This document shows positions 21,893 to 30,275 of a DNA stretch of 37,581 nucleotides, one piece after another. The position numbers and the translations under genes were made by a program. Origin of the DNA: a virus; the IMG/VR virus record IMGVR_UViG_3300047668_001127, positions 1 through 37,581 of that record. The stretch is one strand, 5' to 3'. Under the pieces are notes generated by a model. That model was given only the letters and a program-made list of their open reading frames with translations. It did no database searches and was not told where the DNA came from. How positions within the stretch are numbered: the stretch's first letter is position 1; each line of letters starts with the position of its first letter.

Positions 21893-22083
21893 TATACTTT
21901 TTCTAACCTTTCTGTCATAGATCCTATAAAACAACTTCCTTCAGTTGCATTGTAATCATTTATTATATCAGGGAGTTTCTTGTTACACTCCTCTAGTTTA
22001 GTTATGCCATACATCTGTTCTGGATCTATACTCATATTAAATCCACTAAAGGTTAAGTATACTACCAAGATTACCTCATTCAT
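21892..22083 (-). CDS. small protein with hydrophobic N-terminus, 63 aa
   Basis: Not recognised. The product starts MNEVILVVYLTFSGFNMSID, a likely short signal sequence or membrane anchor, then a helix with ITKLEECNKKLPDI and two cysteines. A GTG one codon upstream (22086) is an alternative start. It overlaps the nucleotidyltransferase by 8 bp and glutaredoxin by 1 bp. If exported, a disulfide between the two cysteines is plausible. Confidence 0.55.
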   Translation of the reverse strand: MNEVILVVYLTFSGFNMSIDPEQMYGITKLEECNKKLPDIINDYNATEGSCFIGSMTERLEKV

Positions 22084-22486
22084 CACATACTCGTTTTCTT
22101 AGGTCAGTAGTACTAAATCGGTGATCTCTTTTATTAAAATATAATTCAATATCTCTAGCTTTACAAACATCTCTACCTGTAAAATCTTTTTCTTTATATT
22201 CTACACCCAAGAATCTTACGTCTAATTGAAACAAACTTAGTATGTCTATTACATCTACTTCTGTTTGATAAGGTACAATCTCGTTAACAAATTTTAATGC
22301 ATTTAATTGTGTATAACGTTCTACCATTGTTTGTATTGGTTTGTTTTTTGTGTCCGGTCTATCAATAGTAGGATCGCTTTGTAGACCAACAATAAGATAA
22401 TCGCAATTTGCTTTTGCTTCTCGTAACATACCAACATGTCCTGCATGAAGTAAGTCAAATGTACTAAATGTAATACCTACTCTCAT
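22076..22486 (-). CDS. cytidylyltransferase-like nucleotidyltransferase (TagD/HldE type)
   Basis: The 136-residue protein has the HxGH site in TFDLLHAGHVGM (H14, H17) and the C-terminal HRFSTTDLRKRV motif (RxxST-like), the two catalytic parts of glycerol-3-phosphate cytidylyltransferase and heptose-1-P adenylyltransferase. It would activate a small sugar or polyol phosphate with CTP or ATP. Length is normal for the stand-alone type. It overlaps the dehydrogenase gene by 4 bp and lies in a run with GalE, cupin and a glycosyltransferase, so a sugar-nucleotide pathway is likely. Substrate not determined. Confidence 0.87.
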   Translation of the reverse strand: MRVGITFSTFDLLHAGHVGMLREAKANCDYLIVGLQSDPTIDRPDTKNKPIQTMVERYTQLNALKFVNEIVPYQTEVDVIDILSLFQLDVRFLGVEYKEKDFTGRDVCKARDIELYFNKRDHRFSTTDLRKRVCDE

Positions 22487-23226
22487 GATCGTAATCTTTT
22501 ATTTGTTTTAATTACGCTATCTAATATTGGTAAGTTATATGCATTACTAAATGCTTCTGTATCTTTAGGAAAACATTTACCACCAAATCCTAATCCACCA
22601 TCACTGTTTGGTACATTCATATGTGTAGATCCAATTGTATCAAAAAATGATAGACCTTCAATTAGTTTATCATGATTGTATTCATCTCCACACTTATTAT
22701 ATAAGTCATGAAAGAAAGCAACTTTTGTTGCAAGCCAGCAATTATGAACATACTTAATTATACTTGCAGTAGCTAAATCTGTAACAAAGAATTCTTTTGG
22801 AAATAAACTCTCCGTCCAAACATTTACTTTAGTATATACATCTTTCCAAAACTCGACATCTTGTCCAGCAAGTATTAGAGGAAAATTGTTGTTAGTAGTA
22901 GGGTTAATTTCACTTATAAATTCTGGACTGTATGTACACTCTTTGTACTTAATAATTTGTTTAGGTAAGATTGTACTTTTAATAAGAATTGGAGTATTGT
23001 ATTGTTGTATATTATCATATGCTTCAGCAATTAAGCTATCGTCACACACTCCAAGTACTGTTGGAGTAGGTAAGCAAAGTACCCAAGCATCTGAGTCTGT
23101 ATTCTGTTCTATAGTATTAGAATTAAGTGCTGGATCAATTCTTACAATTTTATTTGTGAGAACTGATTCTAATTCAAAAGCTACTTGTTCGCCAACGTAG
23201 CCACATCCGATAATTGAAATTTTCAT
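22483..23226 (-). CDS. short UDP-glucose/GDP-mannose 6-dehydrogenase-like protein
   Basis: Family marks: NAD-binding GCGYVG (7-12), STILP (84-88), SPEF (100-103), K158/N162/K168 in the central helix, and the catalytic cysteine C218 in GFGGKCFPKD. These enzymes oxidise a UDP-sugar C6 alcohol to an acid. The protein has 247 residues versus about 390-450 for the family: the N-terminal domain is compact and the C-terminal UDP-binding domain is missing, with an intact stop. ATG 23226 overlaps the upstream stop (TAATG). A frameshift is not suspected because the next gene follows in a 4-bp overlap. Activity may be retained in altered form. Confidence 0.82.
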   Translation of the reverse strand: MKISIIGCGYVGEQVAFELESVLTNKIVRIDPALNSNTIEQNTDSDAWVLCLPTPTVLGVCDDSLIAEAYDNIQQYNTPILIKSTILPKQIIKYKECTYSPEFISEINPTTNNNFPLILAGQDVEFWKDVYTKVNVWTESLFPKEFFVTDLATASIIKYVHNCWLATKVAFFHDLYNKCGDEYNHDKLIEGLSFFDTIGSTHMNVPNSDGGLGFGGKCFPKDTEAFSNAYNLPILDSVIKTNKRLRS

Positions 23227-23486
23227 TAGTGTAACGTAAGAGTGCCAATTTTTCTGGCCATCTTCTCCCTGCATTCTGGTATAGTTGCTCTAACAGTTTC
23301 AAGCAATTTTGAGATCTCTTGATCATCTAACATTATAGTATATAGCTCTATAGCAGTAGCTACTAATGTGCCTGCAACCATTAACAGTTGTTGATCGCCT
23401 TCTGGACCGATGCGAGTAGAAACTATGTCCCACAGTTCTTGTTGCAATTCAGTTATATCAGCATCGGTTATTTCATCCTTAGACAT
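23226..23486 (-). CDS. hypothetical helical protein, 86 aa
   Basis: Not recognised. The product is acidic at the start (SKDEITDADITELQQELWD) and appears almost fully helical with a hydrophobic centre (LLMVAGTLVATAIELYTIML). It is too mixed for a clear membrane protein. It overlaps the dehydrogenase gene by one base and abuts the cupin stop with no gap, so it is tightly co-translated in the sugar-nucleotide run. Confidence 0.62.
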   Translation of the reverse strand: MSKDEITDADITELQQELWDIVSTRIGPEGDQQLLMVAGTLVATAIELYTIMLDDQEISKLLETVRATIPECREKMARKIGTLTLH

Positions 23487-23813
23487 TTATTGTGTTCTCC
23501 TTCCATCAAATACACATACAAAATAAACTCCATATGGTCCTGCATGAACTCTATGAAAAACACCGTCTTCGATGAGTACTACATCACCTTCTCTAAACTT
23601 TATAAATTTATCATCAAGTTCTAGTCTACCGCTCCCTTGAACAAAATAATAAACTTCCTCTTGCCCTTCGTGCTTGTGTCCGTTAGTACTTTTCATAGGT
23701 TGCAATTTTGTGCTACTTATTACTAGATTTTTTAATGTGGTATTATCTTTAACAATATACCTGTCATCTTCCTTAGCAACTATGCCACCAATATCTCTAA
23801 TTGATAAAGTCAT
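23487..23813 (-). CDS. cupin-domain protein
   Basis: This 108-residue single cupin has motif 1 as NGHKHEGQEEVYYFVQG (H46, H48, E52/E53) and motif 2 around EDGVFHRV (H87), so a metal site is complete. Small cupins in sugar-nucleotide clusters are epimerases or isomerases, but the fold also serves many other functions. It overlaps the next gene by 4 bp. The position between GalE and the dehydrogenase suggests work on the same sugar. Confidence 0.85.
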   Translation of the reverse strand: MTLSIRDIGGIVAKEDDRYIVKDNTTLKNLVISSTKLQPMKSTNGHKHEGQEEVYYFVQGSGRLELDDKFIKFREGDVVLIEDGVFHRVHAGPYGVYFVCVFDGRRTQ

Positions 23814-24019
23814 GTTATCTTATCTCCTGAGTATACTACTGTAAACTCCTTGCCAATAAAATCAATCCAAGACTCATGAATTTCATTTTGAGGAGTAACA
23901 ACTGCACCTTTATATGATCCGCCAAGTTTTAATTGCATAAACTTGTAACTTGCTTCTTCTGTTCCTAATGTTCGACCTCGTTTTGTTTTAACACTAGTCA
24001 TAGTAATAATTTTATCCAT
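23810..24019 (-). CDS. hypothetical protein, 69 aa
   Basis: Not recognised. The small beta-rich product (TKRGRTLGTEEASYKFMQLK, then a short FTVVYSG end) overlaps the end of galE by 8 bp and the cupin by 4 bp, so it is translated as part of the sugar-nucleotide run. No motif supports a function. Confidence 0.6.
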   Translation of the reverse strand: MDKIITMTSVKTKRGRTLGTEEASYKFMQLKLGGSYKGAVVTPQNEIHESWIDFIGKEFTVVYSGDKIT

Positions 24020-25037
24020 GATCCTTATACCTTTGACAATTATACCATGCCCACGAAGTTCGAATAATATTATCTAACGTCGAGTTACTTGCTTTCCATC
24101 CTGATAACATTTCTAATTTTTTTGGATTAGCTACTAGCCTAGGTGGATCGCCAGGCCTACGTGGCCCATTATGCACTAAAAGAGTTTTATTAGTAAGTCG
24201 TTCAACTGCACTAATAATCTCTTTAATTGAATAGCCTCTTCCGGATCCTAAGTTATAGACCTCAAAAGGCTTATCTGGTTTAAATTGTTTAGATATTTCA
24301 AAAGCGGTTTGATGTCCACGAGCAATATCAGTTACATGCAAGTAATCTCTTACACATGTACCATCTGGTGTATCGTAGTCATTACCGTTAAGGGTAAATA
24401 CATCTTTCTTAATTAATGCTTCCATAATACGAGCAATAAGATGTGTTGCTTGTTTAAGTTGTCCATGTCTAACTTCGTTATCAGCACCACAGGCATTAAA
24501 GTATCGTAAGCAGATTGCTTTAAATCCATATGCAATAGCACAATCTTCAATAACTTTTTCTGCCATTAACTTACTCGTACCATATGGACTAGGAGGAACA
24601 GTTTCTGAATTTTCTTTTAACGAGTCATATTTTAATGCGGCATTTTCTGCATACACTGCGGCTGAACTTGAGAAAATAAAGACTCCTTTAAATTTCATAA
24701 TACCTAATGCTTTAAGTAATTTAGATGTCTGTCCAACATTATTAATATAGTACAAGGCAGGATCTGTAACACTAGGTCCTACTAAACTCTCACCAGCACA
24801 ATGGATTACTGCTACTGGGTTAAGTGTTTGAAGTTGGCGTAAAAAGATCCCGTTTGCATAATCACCTGGTACAAATGAATCAATCATACCATCTCGTAAA
24901 TATTGTCCAGCAGACTGGCTTCTATCAACTCCTAGGATTTTATATCCTAACCCTTTAAAATGTAATACAGTCTGTCCGCCAATGTAACCATTGCATCCTG
25001 TAATAGCAATCCATTCTTCTCGTTCTGCTGATTCCAT
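24012..25037 (-). CDS. galE: UDP-glucose 4-epimerase-like GalE
   Basis: The 341-residue extended SDR has the Rossmann motif TGCNGYIGG (13-21, GxxGxxG), HCAGES near 79-84, FSSSAAVY (122-129) and the catalytic Y152-xxx-K156 (YGTSKLMAEK), plus CVRDYLHVTDIARGH and NLGSGRGYS, all typical of GalE. It would interconvert UDP-glucose and UDP-galactose (or the GlcNAc/GalNAc pair) using bound NAD. The length is normal. It lies 11 bases after the glycosyltransferase. The product could serve the glycosyltransferase at 25049-26233. Confidence 0.93.
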   Translation of the reverse strand: MESAEREEWIAITGCNGYIGGQTVLHFKGLGYKILGVDRSQSAGQYLRDGMIDSFVPGDYANGIFLRQLQTLNPVAVIHCAGESLVGPSVTDPALYYINNVGQTSKLLKALGIMKFKGVFIFSSSAAVYAENAALKYDSLKENSETVPPSPYGTSKLMAEKVIEDCAIAYGFKAICLRYFNACGADNEVRHGQLKQATHLIARIMEALIKKDVFTLNGNDYDTPDGTCVRDYLHVTDIARGHQTAFEISKQFKPDKPFEVYNLGSGRGYSIKEIISAVERLTNKTLLVHNGPRRPGDPPRLVANPKKLEMLSGWKASNSTLDNIIRTSWAWYNCQRYKDHG

Positions 25038-25048
25038 TATTTACACCT

Positions 25049-26233
25049 TTAATATTTTGTAGTTGCTACATGATCTCTATATCTGTTACCAGACCTAGAC
25101 CATTGTTTACCTTCACCTTGCATAATGTCAAGCATACGATCAATAGTACCATCAGTCCAATCACTAATAGGTCCTTGATTAACTGGTCCTTGTAGTAGTT
25201 TTTCTAACTTCATAATTGCATCTTCCTGACTCCAAGGAACATATAAACGTTCATGATCATTATTAAAAGTTTCTGGGAAACTCCTATAAGCTGGATATAA
25301 AACATTGCATCCTAGTGTGTCTGCTTCACTTACAGTATTACTAACCCAATCTTGTAACGCACAATTAAACAAAACTTTACTATCATTAAGTATAGCATAA
25401 TAATCATTCTTTTGCAAGTCATTATATATTGTAAGATGCCCTTTTTCTTGCATTGCTTTTGCACGTTCAATATACTTAGAATTATTAGACCGTAAAGGTC
25501 CGCCACTTAGTACTGCAAATTCAATCCTTTCATTTTCTTTAAAGTGTGTTGAATTGTAAGTATCAATAAGATCCATAAAGAAATCAGGTTGTTTTTCTTG
25601 ATCAAACCTTGCCGCAAATACAACTCGATTTTTTCGTGTATTCCAATCTTGTACATTGCCACCAACACGCCCTAATACTTCTTCTTTACCAAAGCTAAGT
25701 CCACTAATATTATAAATTGGTGCTTTCCAATTAGCAATACGCATATGAGCAACCATTTCCTCATCAGTTGCTAGGATAGAAACATTAGGAATCTCATTAC
25801 ACATTTGTTCGTATAACGACATCCATTTGCTCATTCCCCATACATGAACAAAGTCATCAGGGTCAATTGCTTGTGCTAGGCAACGTAGAAATATTTTAGG
25901 TCGTTGCTCTGCTGGTATCTGACACATGATATAAGGTAGTGACTCCATACCAGGTTGGAACATATCTTCAAAAAAGACAACATCGTCACCTGTACATTCT
26001 CCACTTCGCATCATTTGTACTAAGTTCATCATCTGACTCATACCAAAGTATGAACGTCCGTGAGCATCTAGTACTTGTCCTACACTAATTGCTTTAGTAT
26101 CGTCGATTGTAGTTCCAGGAACAATAGTATAATCAATATTCCTTTTTTGAAATTTAGCAACACTCCACTGTTGAAGCTGAAGTGTATACCTGCCTTCATA
26201 AGGTTCAAGCCCCATGTAGAATAGCCTACGCAT
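25049..26233 (-). CDS. GT-B type glycosyltransferase (GT4-like)
   Basis: The 394-residue protein shows the second half of a GT-B enzyme: RVVFAARFDQEKQPDFFMDL (203-222), then a nucleotide-binding part SNTVSEADTLGCNVLYPAY (298-316) with the E-x-x-x-x-G pattern of GT4 donors. The first half (1-200) is less conserved and would bind the acceptor. Acceptors could be DNA base, virion protein, or a cell-surface glycan. It overlaps the upstream gene by one base and precedes galE, and lies in the same run as the QueD-like and DpdA genes. T4-type DNA glucosyltransferases are also GT-B, but no direct similarity is claimed. Confidence 0.82.
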   Translation of the reverse strand: MRRLFYMGLEPYEGRYTLQLQQWSVAKFQKRNIDYTIVPGTTIDDTKAISVGQVLDAHGRSYFGMSQMMNLVQMMRSGECTGDDVVFFEDMFQPGMESLPYIMCQIPAEQRPKIFLRCLAQAIDPDDFVHVWGMSKWMSLYEQMCNEIPNVSILATDEEMVAHMRIANWKAPIYNISGLSFGKEEVLGRVGGNVQDWNTRKNRVVFAARFDQEKQPDFFMDLIDTYNSTHFKENERIEFAVLSGGPLRSNNSKYIERAKAMQEKGHLTIYNDLQKNDYYAILNDSKVLFNCALQDWVSNTVSEADTLGCNVLYPAYRSFPETFNNDHERLYVPWSQEDAIMKLEKLLQGPVNQGPISDWTDGTIDRMLDIMQGEGKQWSRSGNRYRDHVATTKY

Positions 26234-26652
26234 TATACTACTACAGTTTTACGAGCAGGGAAACAACATGATCCATCTGCTACATGGTCACTATCGTAGA
26301 AATTCTTATAAATTCCTACATGAATCTTTAGTACCTTTGCAGTACGTTCAGCAGTACCTTGCACATGAAATGTATAAGTAAAACTTCGGTTGCCGGTATC
26401 AGTATGAAACCGGCTTGCAGGTTCATCAATAGTATAACTAAAGATTTGATTTGACTTTTTCAAGTCCTCAAGATATGGAACATAAAGTTCCAATGGCAAC
26501 TTTGCCAACTCAGGAGTAAGATAGCCATCATATAGCTCTGAAATCTTTAATAGATCAAACTTAATATGAGCTAAGTTTAAAGACTTCTGCCTACGTGGTT
26601 GACTGAAGCGAATGTGTCGTTGCACATTAATCGAATTGTCGGAAACAACCAT
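26233..26652 (-). CDS. hypothetical protein between QueD-like and glycosyltransferase genes
   Basis: Not recognised. The frame is open to 26733 inside the QueD-like gene; ATG 26652 (MVVSDNSINV) has AGAGGA 8 bases upstream and is chosen over ATG 26658, where the spacing would be 2. The 139-residue protein has FDLLKISELYDGYL, RFHTDTGNRSFTYTFHVQG and KVLKIHVGIYKNF, a mixed alpha/beta look. HVQG and FHTD do not make a complete oxygenase triad. Its fixed place between a deazaguanine enzyme and a glycosyltransferase makes it interesting as a possible pathway part. Confidence 0.6.
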   Translation of the reverse strand: MVVSDNSINVQRHIRFSQPRRQKSLNLAHIKFDLLKISELYDGYLTPELAKLPLELYVPYLEDLKKSNQIFSYTIDEPASRFHTDTGNRSFTYTFHVQGTAERTAKVLKIHVGIYKNFYDSDHVADGSCCFPARKTVVV

Positions 26653-26998
26653 TTTCATTATCCTCTGATACATCGATCCATACAGATCGGTTTGTGTACT
26701 TATTATTAATTTCTTTATATAAATCTTCTGCAATCATTTCGCAACTCTTATAATCAAGTTGTAAAGTTTTGCCTTTGTAAAGATTTATACACCATCGTTT
26801 AAATTGAATAAACTCTACATCTCTATCGTCATGGAATACCTCTAAGTGTACTTTAAAATGAAAAATGTGTCTATGTAAGTCTGCTAGAAAACTTACATCA
26901 TACTCGTCACCTGTAGCCAGTTTAGGGTCTGTTGCCGCGGCTGGGTAACAATGTATACCTTCTAGTTGGAAAGTAATCCAGATCATGTCTTTTGACAT
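26627..26998 (-). CDS. QueD-like 6-carboxytetrahydropterin synthase family protein (divergent)
   Basis: The 123-residue protein fits the PTPS/QueD fold: H16 (EGIHCYPA) and H42, H44 (LHRHIFHFKVHLEV) are the three zinc histidines in the right order, DVEFIQFKRW sits where QueD has VVDFxxLK, SCEMIAEDLY matches the ptsE-la-y helix, and WIDVSEDNENG ends with the acid residues near the active site. The catalytic Cys of QueD (normally about residue 24-27) is not obvious: C17 is the only early candidate. It could make 6-carboxytetrahydropterin, the QueE substrate. A divergent PTPS-like protein with altered activity is the alternative. The preceding region has no promoter, so it is read from the DpdA transcript. 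Confidence 0.66.
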   Translation of the reverse strand: MSKDMIWITFQLEGIHCYPAAATDPKLATGDEYDVSFLADLHRHIFHFKVHLEVFHDDRDVEFIQFKRWCINLYKGKTLQLDYKSCEMIAEDLYKEINNKYTNRSVWIDVSEDNENGCFRQFD

Positions 26999-27025
26999 AT
27001 TCTCTGTCCTTTTTGTTAGTTAATG

Positions 27026-27355
27026 TTAATCGTCAATGTAATTTTCAGCTTTTAAATACAACCACATTTTCCAGTCAATTGCACCAAGGAATTGGTTTGT
27101 ACTTTCTAGCTGATTTTCAATAGCAGTTAGACGTGTTAGAATTTCGTCATTGCTTACTGTTGAAACTGGGGGAACAACACTATTGTCTGTTTGTTCTATA
27201 TTGTCATCTTGTTCTATTGCATCAGATGCAATAAGATCATTATCAGAATTCCTAGATTTTGGTCTAGGCTTTTTAGTAATAGGAATTCGTTTTGCTGGTT
27301 TAGATTCACCATCACCGTGCGTTCCGACATCTCCAAGATCTAATTTTTCTGACAT
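27026..27355 (-). CDS. hypothetical protein, low-complexity head and helical tail, 109 aa
   Basis: Not recognised. The first 65 residues are polar and disordered-looking, with a basic patch (KRIPITKKPRPKSRN) followed by an acidic one (DAIEQDDNIEQTDN). The tail (EILTRLTAIENQLESTNQF) is a heptad-like coiled coil ending in WKMWLYLKAENYIDD. This charge-split layout suggests a nucleic-acid or protein-binding adaptor. It lies between the deazaguanine genes. Confidence 0.62.
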   Translation of the reverse strand: MSEKLDLGDVGTHGDGESKPAKRIPITKKPRPKSRNSDNDLIASDAIEQDDNIEQTDNSVVPPVSTVSNDEILTRLTAIENQLESTNQFLGAIDWKMWLYLKAENYIDD

Positions 27356-27426
27356 ATTATAATCCTTTAACTTGTTTCATGTTGTATATATAGTTACTTA
27401 AATATTCTAGCATCTGTTAGCCGAAA

Positions 27427-27954
27427 CTAATCTAAATAAGAAATAGTCTCGTCTTTTTCGTAATGTTCCCAAGGTGTCATAATTTCATCGGCAGTTAAAT
27501 CTGCAACATTGTGACACCAAACACCATTATTAGATCCTTTAAATTCTGCATCTGCAATCTTAACAATAAGGTTAGGGTTAATAGTTTTAACATCAGGAAT
27601 ATGAACACTTAGCAACGGAATAAACTTTTTAGATTTCCATACTTCTGGTTTAATTATATTTAAAAATGTCTTATGCAAATAAGATTCATAATCAAACGAC
27701 ACCCAAAAGTCTTTAGCTAATAGTTCTGTTATTGTCTTACTCCAATCATTTTTTGGAAATGAAGTAGTGTAAGTGTTAACACTATGATTTGCACCTAAGT
27801 ATATATGAGGAGTTTCGTGTTCCCTTGCTACCTCAATAATTAACTTAGAAGCAGGATGTCCTTGAACAAACAATGTTTTCTTACCAAATGCCGCCGTATG
27901 TTCTACTTCAATTCCTGTAAAGAATTCTGCTAAATCATAATTATCTATTGCCAT
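27427..27954 (-). CDS. hypothetical phage protein, 175 aa
   Basis: Not assigned to a known family. The N-terminal stretch (LAEFFTGIEVEHTAAFGKKT) then LFVQGHPASKLIIEVAREHE, and a later HIYLGANHSVN, look like an alpha/beta domain with a His-rich active-site region. From memory, similar proteins occur in marine T4-like phages without known role. It starts one base before the methyltransferase stop, in the DpdA-QueD stretch. Confidence 0.64.
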   Translation of the reverse strand: MAIDNYDLAEFFTGIEVEHTAAFGKKTLFVQGHPASKLIIEVAREHETPHIYLGANHSVNTYTTSFPKNDWSKTITELLAKDFWVSFDYESYLHKTFLNIIKPEVWKSKKFIPLLSVHIPDVKTINPNLIVKIADAEFKGSNNGVWCHNVADLTADEIMTPWEHYEKDETISYLD

Positions 27955-27955
27955 A

Positions 27956-28699
27956 TTATTTGCCCTTTAGAAGTGTTTCAATTTCATTGAAATCATTGTT
28001 AATTTTATTTACTGAGTTATATAAATCGTATGAAAGAGCACTATATTCTTTTACAATCAAATCAAAATTATCTTCTAATACTGTTGACAAGTTATCTAAG
28101 TTTGTTACAAATCCAAGTCCTGTTGGAAAAGTAGGAATAGTTCTTGCTACAAGATCAGTTCTATACTTGTTAATAATATGCATAAACTTCCAAGTGTCAC
28201 CTGCCCAATAAAATGTATTCCAATCTCTAGTAGCAGTTTCTGGAACTACAGGAAATACATCATGGAATAATACTACAGTATCCTTTGTAGAGTGTTTTTC
28301 AATGTTAATAAAATCTCTAAGTACTTGATCATAATGATGTAATCCATCTACAAAGGCAAGTTGAATTGGACCGTTTAATAATGCCTTTACCTCAAATTTA
28401 TTAAAGAAGTTATCACTTGTTTCAGAATAAACTGTAGTGTTACTTGTAAGTTTAACGTCAATAAGCGGCTCTGGGTCTACTCCAACAGTAAGTGTATCTT
28501 TGCTAACGTACTGCAACGACTTACCAGTATTCACACCAATTTCTAAATAGTTTGATGGTTGCATTGTTTTATGAAACCACTGCAACCAATCAGTATATTG
28601 TACACCTGGCAACAAACGTTCGGTAGTCTCTTCATGTCTTGCTTTTTCTTCAAGATTTTTTCCTGCTTGTTGCGGTTCGTCGATCTTAATACTAGTCAT
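27956..28699 (-). CDS. class I SAM-dependent methyltransferase-like protein
   Basis: SAM-binding motif I is YLEIGVNTGKSL (51-62), an acidic loop at D118-GLHHYD, and VLFHDVFP (143-150). This order matches Methyltransf_24-type enzymes, which often methylate sugars or natural products. ATG 28699 has AGAGG 7 bases upstream; the ATG at 28705 overlaps the DpdA stop and lies too close to that ribosome site. The protein is next to DpdA, so methylation of a modified base is a candidate, and methylation of a sugar from the nearby cassette is another. No DNA-methylase DPPY/NPPY motif is seen. Confidence 0.78.
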   Translation of the reverse strand: MTSIKIDEPQQAGKNLEEKARHEETTERLLPGVQYTDWLQWFHKTMQPSNYLEIGVNTGKSLQYVSKDTLTVGVDPEPLIDVKLTSNTTVYSETSDNFFNKFEVKALLNGPIQLAFVDGLHHYDQVLRDFINIEKHSTKDTVVLFHDVFPVVPETATRDWNTFYWAGDTWKFMHIINKYRTDLVARTIPTFPTGLGFVTNLDNLSTVLEDNFDLIVKEYSALSYDLYNSVNKINNDFNEIETLLKGK

Positions 28700-28701
28700 G
28701 T

Positions 28702-30249
28702 TCATACCTCTGCTCCGACTATTAGTTGTGCCAATGCCTCATCATTAGGATCATCATACATACCTGACTCTGCCATTACTTCTGTAGTACTGCCATCATC
28801 TGTATCAAACAAATCGTTAACTGAATCTGCACCCGTCTTGCGACCTTTTCGACCGGAAAACTCATTCATTAATTGCACACACTGATCTAGTAATGTGTAT
28901 GGTTCTTCACTTTTAAATACCATATCAACTAGTGTCATCATATATAGACAATTCCTAGGTACCCAAAGATCCACTTGACCTTCTTGTGTACGTTGTCTTG
29001 TCTTACGCCATTCTCTTGGATCCGGCTTATTTAAACTCCAGGCAATATCAGCTAAGTTATTAGCTCGTTGTACAGATTGTATATGTTGATCTACATTATG
29101 TGCCATAATCAAACTATAAGAAAATGTATCCCAGCTTGTTTTAGAAACTTTACCATTTTTGTTTGCTTGACCTGGAGCATAAGTGCAAACATCTCCCATA
29201 GTAATTCTATCTCCAACTGCTGACGACCAAGGCCAAGGGGTTTTACTACCACTAAGTTCTCGGCTATCAACAGCCTTTTCCATTACATATGTCATACGTT
29301 CGTTTGTGTGTACATGTTGAGTGTAGGTTAAACCGTATGCCGTGCTAACGAATGGAGATGCACAGTCGTATGTTACTAGTAAGTTAGGATTGACAGTTGC
29401 CTTCAAGGCCCTTTGAATCGCCGTTAAAAAGATTGCCCATTCCAATCGACTTGTTCCAAGCACATGAAGTACATCACGTCCTGGATCAAGCATTCCTTCG
29501 TCACGCATTTGAATTAACCTACGAAGCAATAGGTGGGCATCTTGCATATTGTTACCGCCCATTGCCCAACCTTCAAATGGGAAGTGTTTAACATTATCAT
29601 ACCAAATATCAGCTTCTTCATTCGTACTACCTTGTAATACATTAAGAAACTTAGTCTTATGTTGTCTATTAGATAAGAACCATGCATTGTTATACATTGT
29701 ACCATCTAGACATTGCTGAAAACTTTTTAGTCCAGTACGTTCATTTAGAGGGGGCCTAGCCGCCCAGGTCGGAATATCAAGTACCATAGAATAGTCCGCA
29801 GTATGCTCGAGCCATCCTAAGATTTGGCCTCTAGTTTTATCTGCACTACCAACGTAGCCTTCATCACCTGGTCGTTCTAAAAAGTTCTCCCAATCAAATT
29901 TAATAACACCTTTTGCAATCTGGAAACCACCTGAATCACCTAAGATAAACGTTTTTTCTTTGTCTCGCTTTTGAACCATACTTTCAAACGTGTCACATTT
30001 ATTTAAATCTAACTGAGCATGTCCTGCTGAGTACAATGCATACGGATAATGGAAGTATGCATCTTTCTTATTTAAAAAGTTTAATCCTTCAACTCCAGAT
30101 TCAAATCCTGCTGGTACACGTTCTGCTGGTACACTCTTACCTGGTTCATTCTGGTCTTTACTTACTACTGTAGAATAAAAAGTAGAGATGCTAGGCAGGA
30201 ATACTGCATAGTCCTCATTCTTACTCCATAAATCAATCTTAGGTTGCAT
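28702..30249 (-). CDS. dpdA: DpdA-like transglycosylase (TGT family, 7-deazaguanine insertion)
   Basis: The 515-residue protein has TGT-type active-site landmarks: D105-SGGFQ (105-110) for base recognition, LNVLQGS (202-208), GWAMGG (227-232), HVLGTSRLEW (262-271) and YDCASPF, where D295 corresponds to the TGT nucleophile. Phage DpdA proteins exchange guanine in DNA for preQ0 or related bases. The C-terminal region beyond about 400 is acidic and Gly/Asp-rich and is not part of the TGT core. GAGGG lies about 8 bases before the ATG. Together with FolE, QueD-like and QueE it forms the modification pathway. DNA rather than tRNA as target is inferred from family resemblance, not shown. Confidence 0.87.
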   Translation of the reverse strand: MQPKIDLWSKNEDYAVFLPSISTFYSTVVSKDQNEPGKSVPAERVPAGFESGVEGLNFLNKKDAYFHYPYALYSAGHAQLDLNKCDTFESMVQKRDKEKTFILGDSGGFQIAKGVIKFDWENFLERPGDEGYVGSADKTRGQILGWLEHTADYSMVLDIPTWAARPPLNERTGLKSFQQCLDGTMYNNAWFLSNRQHKTKFLNVLQGSTNEEADIWYDNVKHFPFEGWAMGGNNMQDAHLLLRRLIQMRDEGMLDPGRDVLHVLGTSRLEWAIFLTAIQRALKATVNPNLLVTYDCASPFVSTAYGLTYTQHVHTNERMTYVMEKAVDSRELSGSKTPWPWSSAVGDRITMGDVCTYAPGQANKNGKVSKTSWDTFSYSLIMAHNVDQHIQSVQRANNLADIAWSLNKPDPREWRKTRQRTQEGQVDLWVPRNCLYMMTLVDMVFKSEEPYTLLDQCVQLMNEFSGRKGRKTGADSVNDLFDTDDGSTTEVMAESGMYDDPNDEALAQLIVGAEV

Positions 30250-30275
30250 GCTTGGTGCCCTCTTTATTTTTATTG

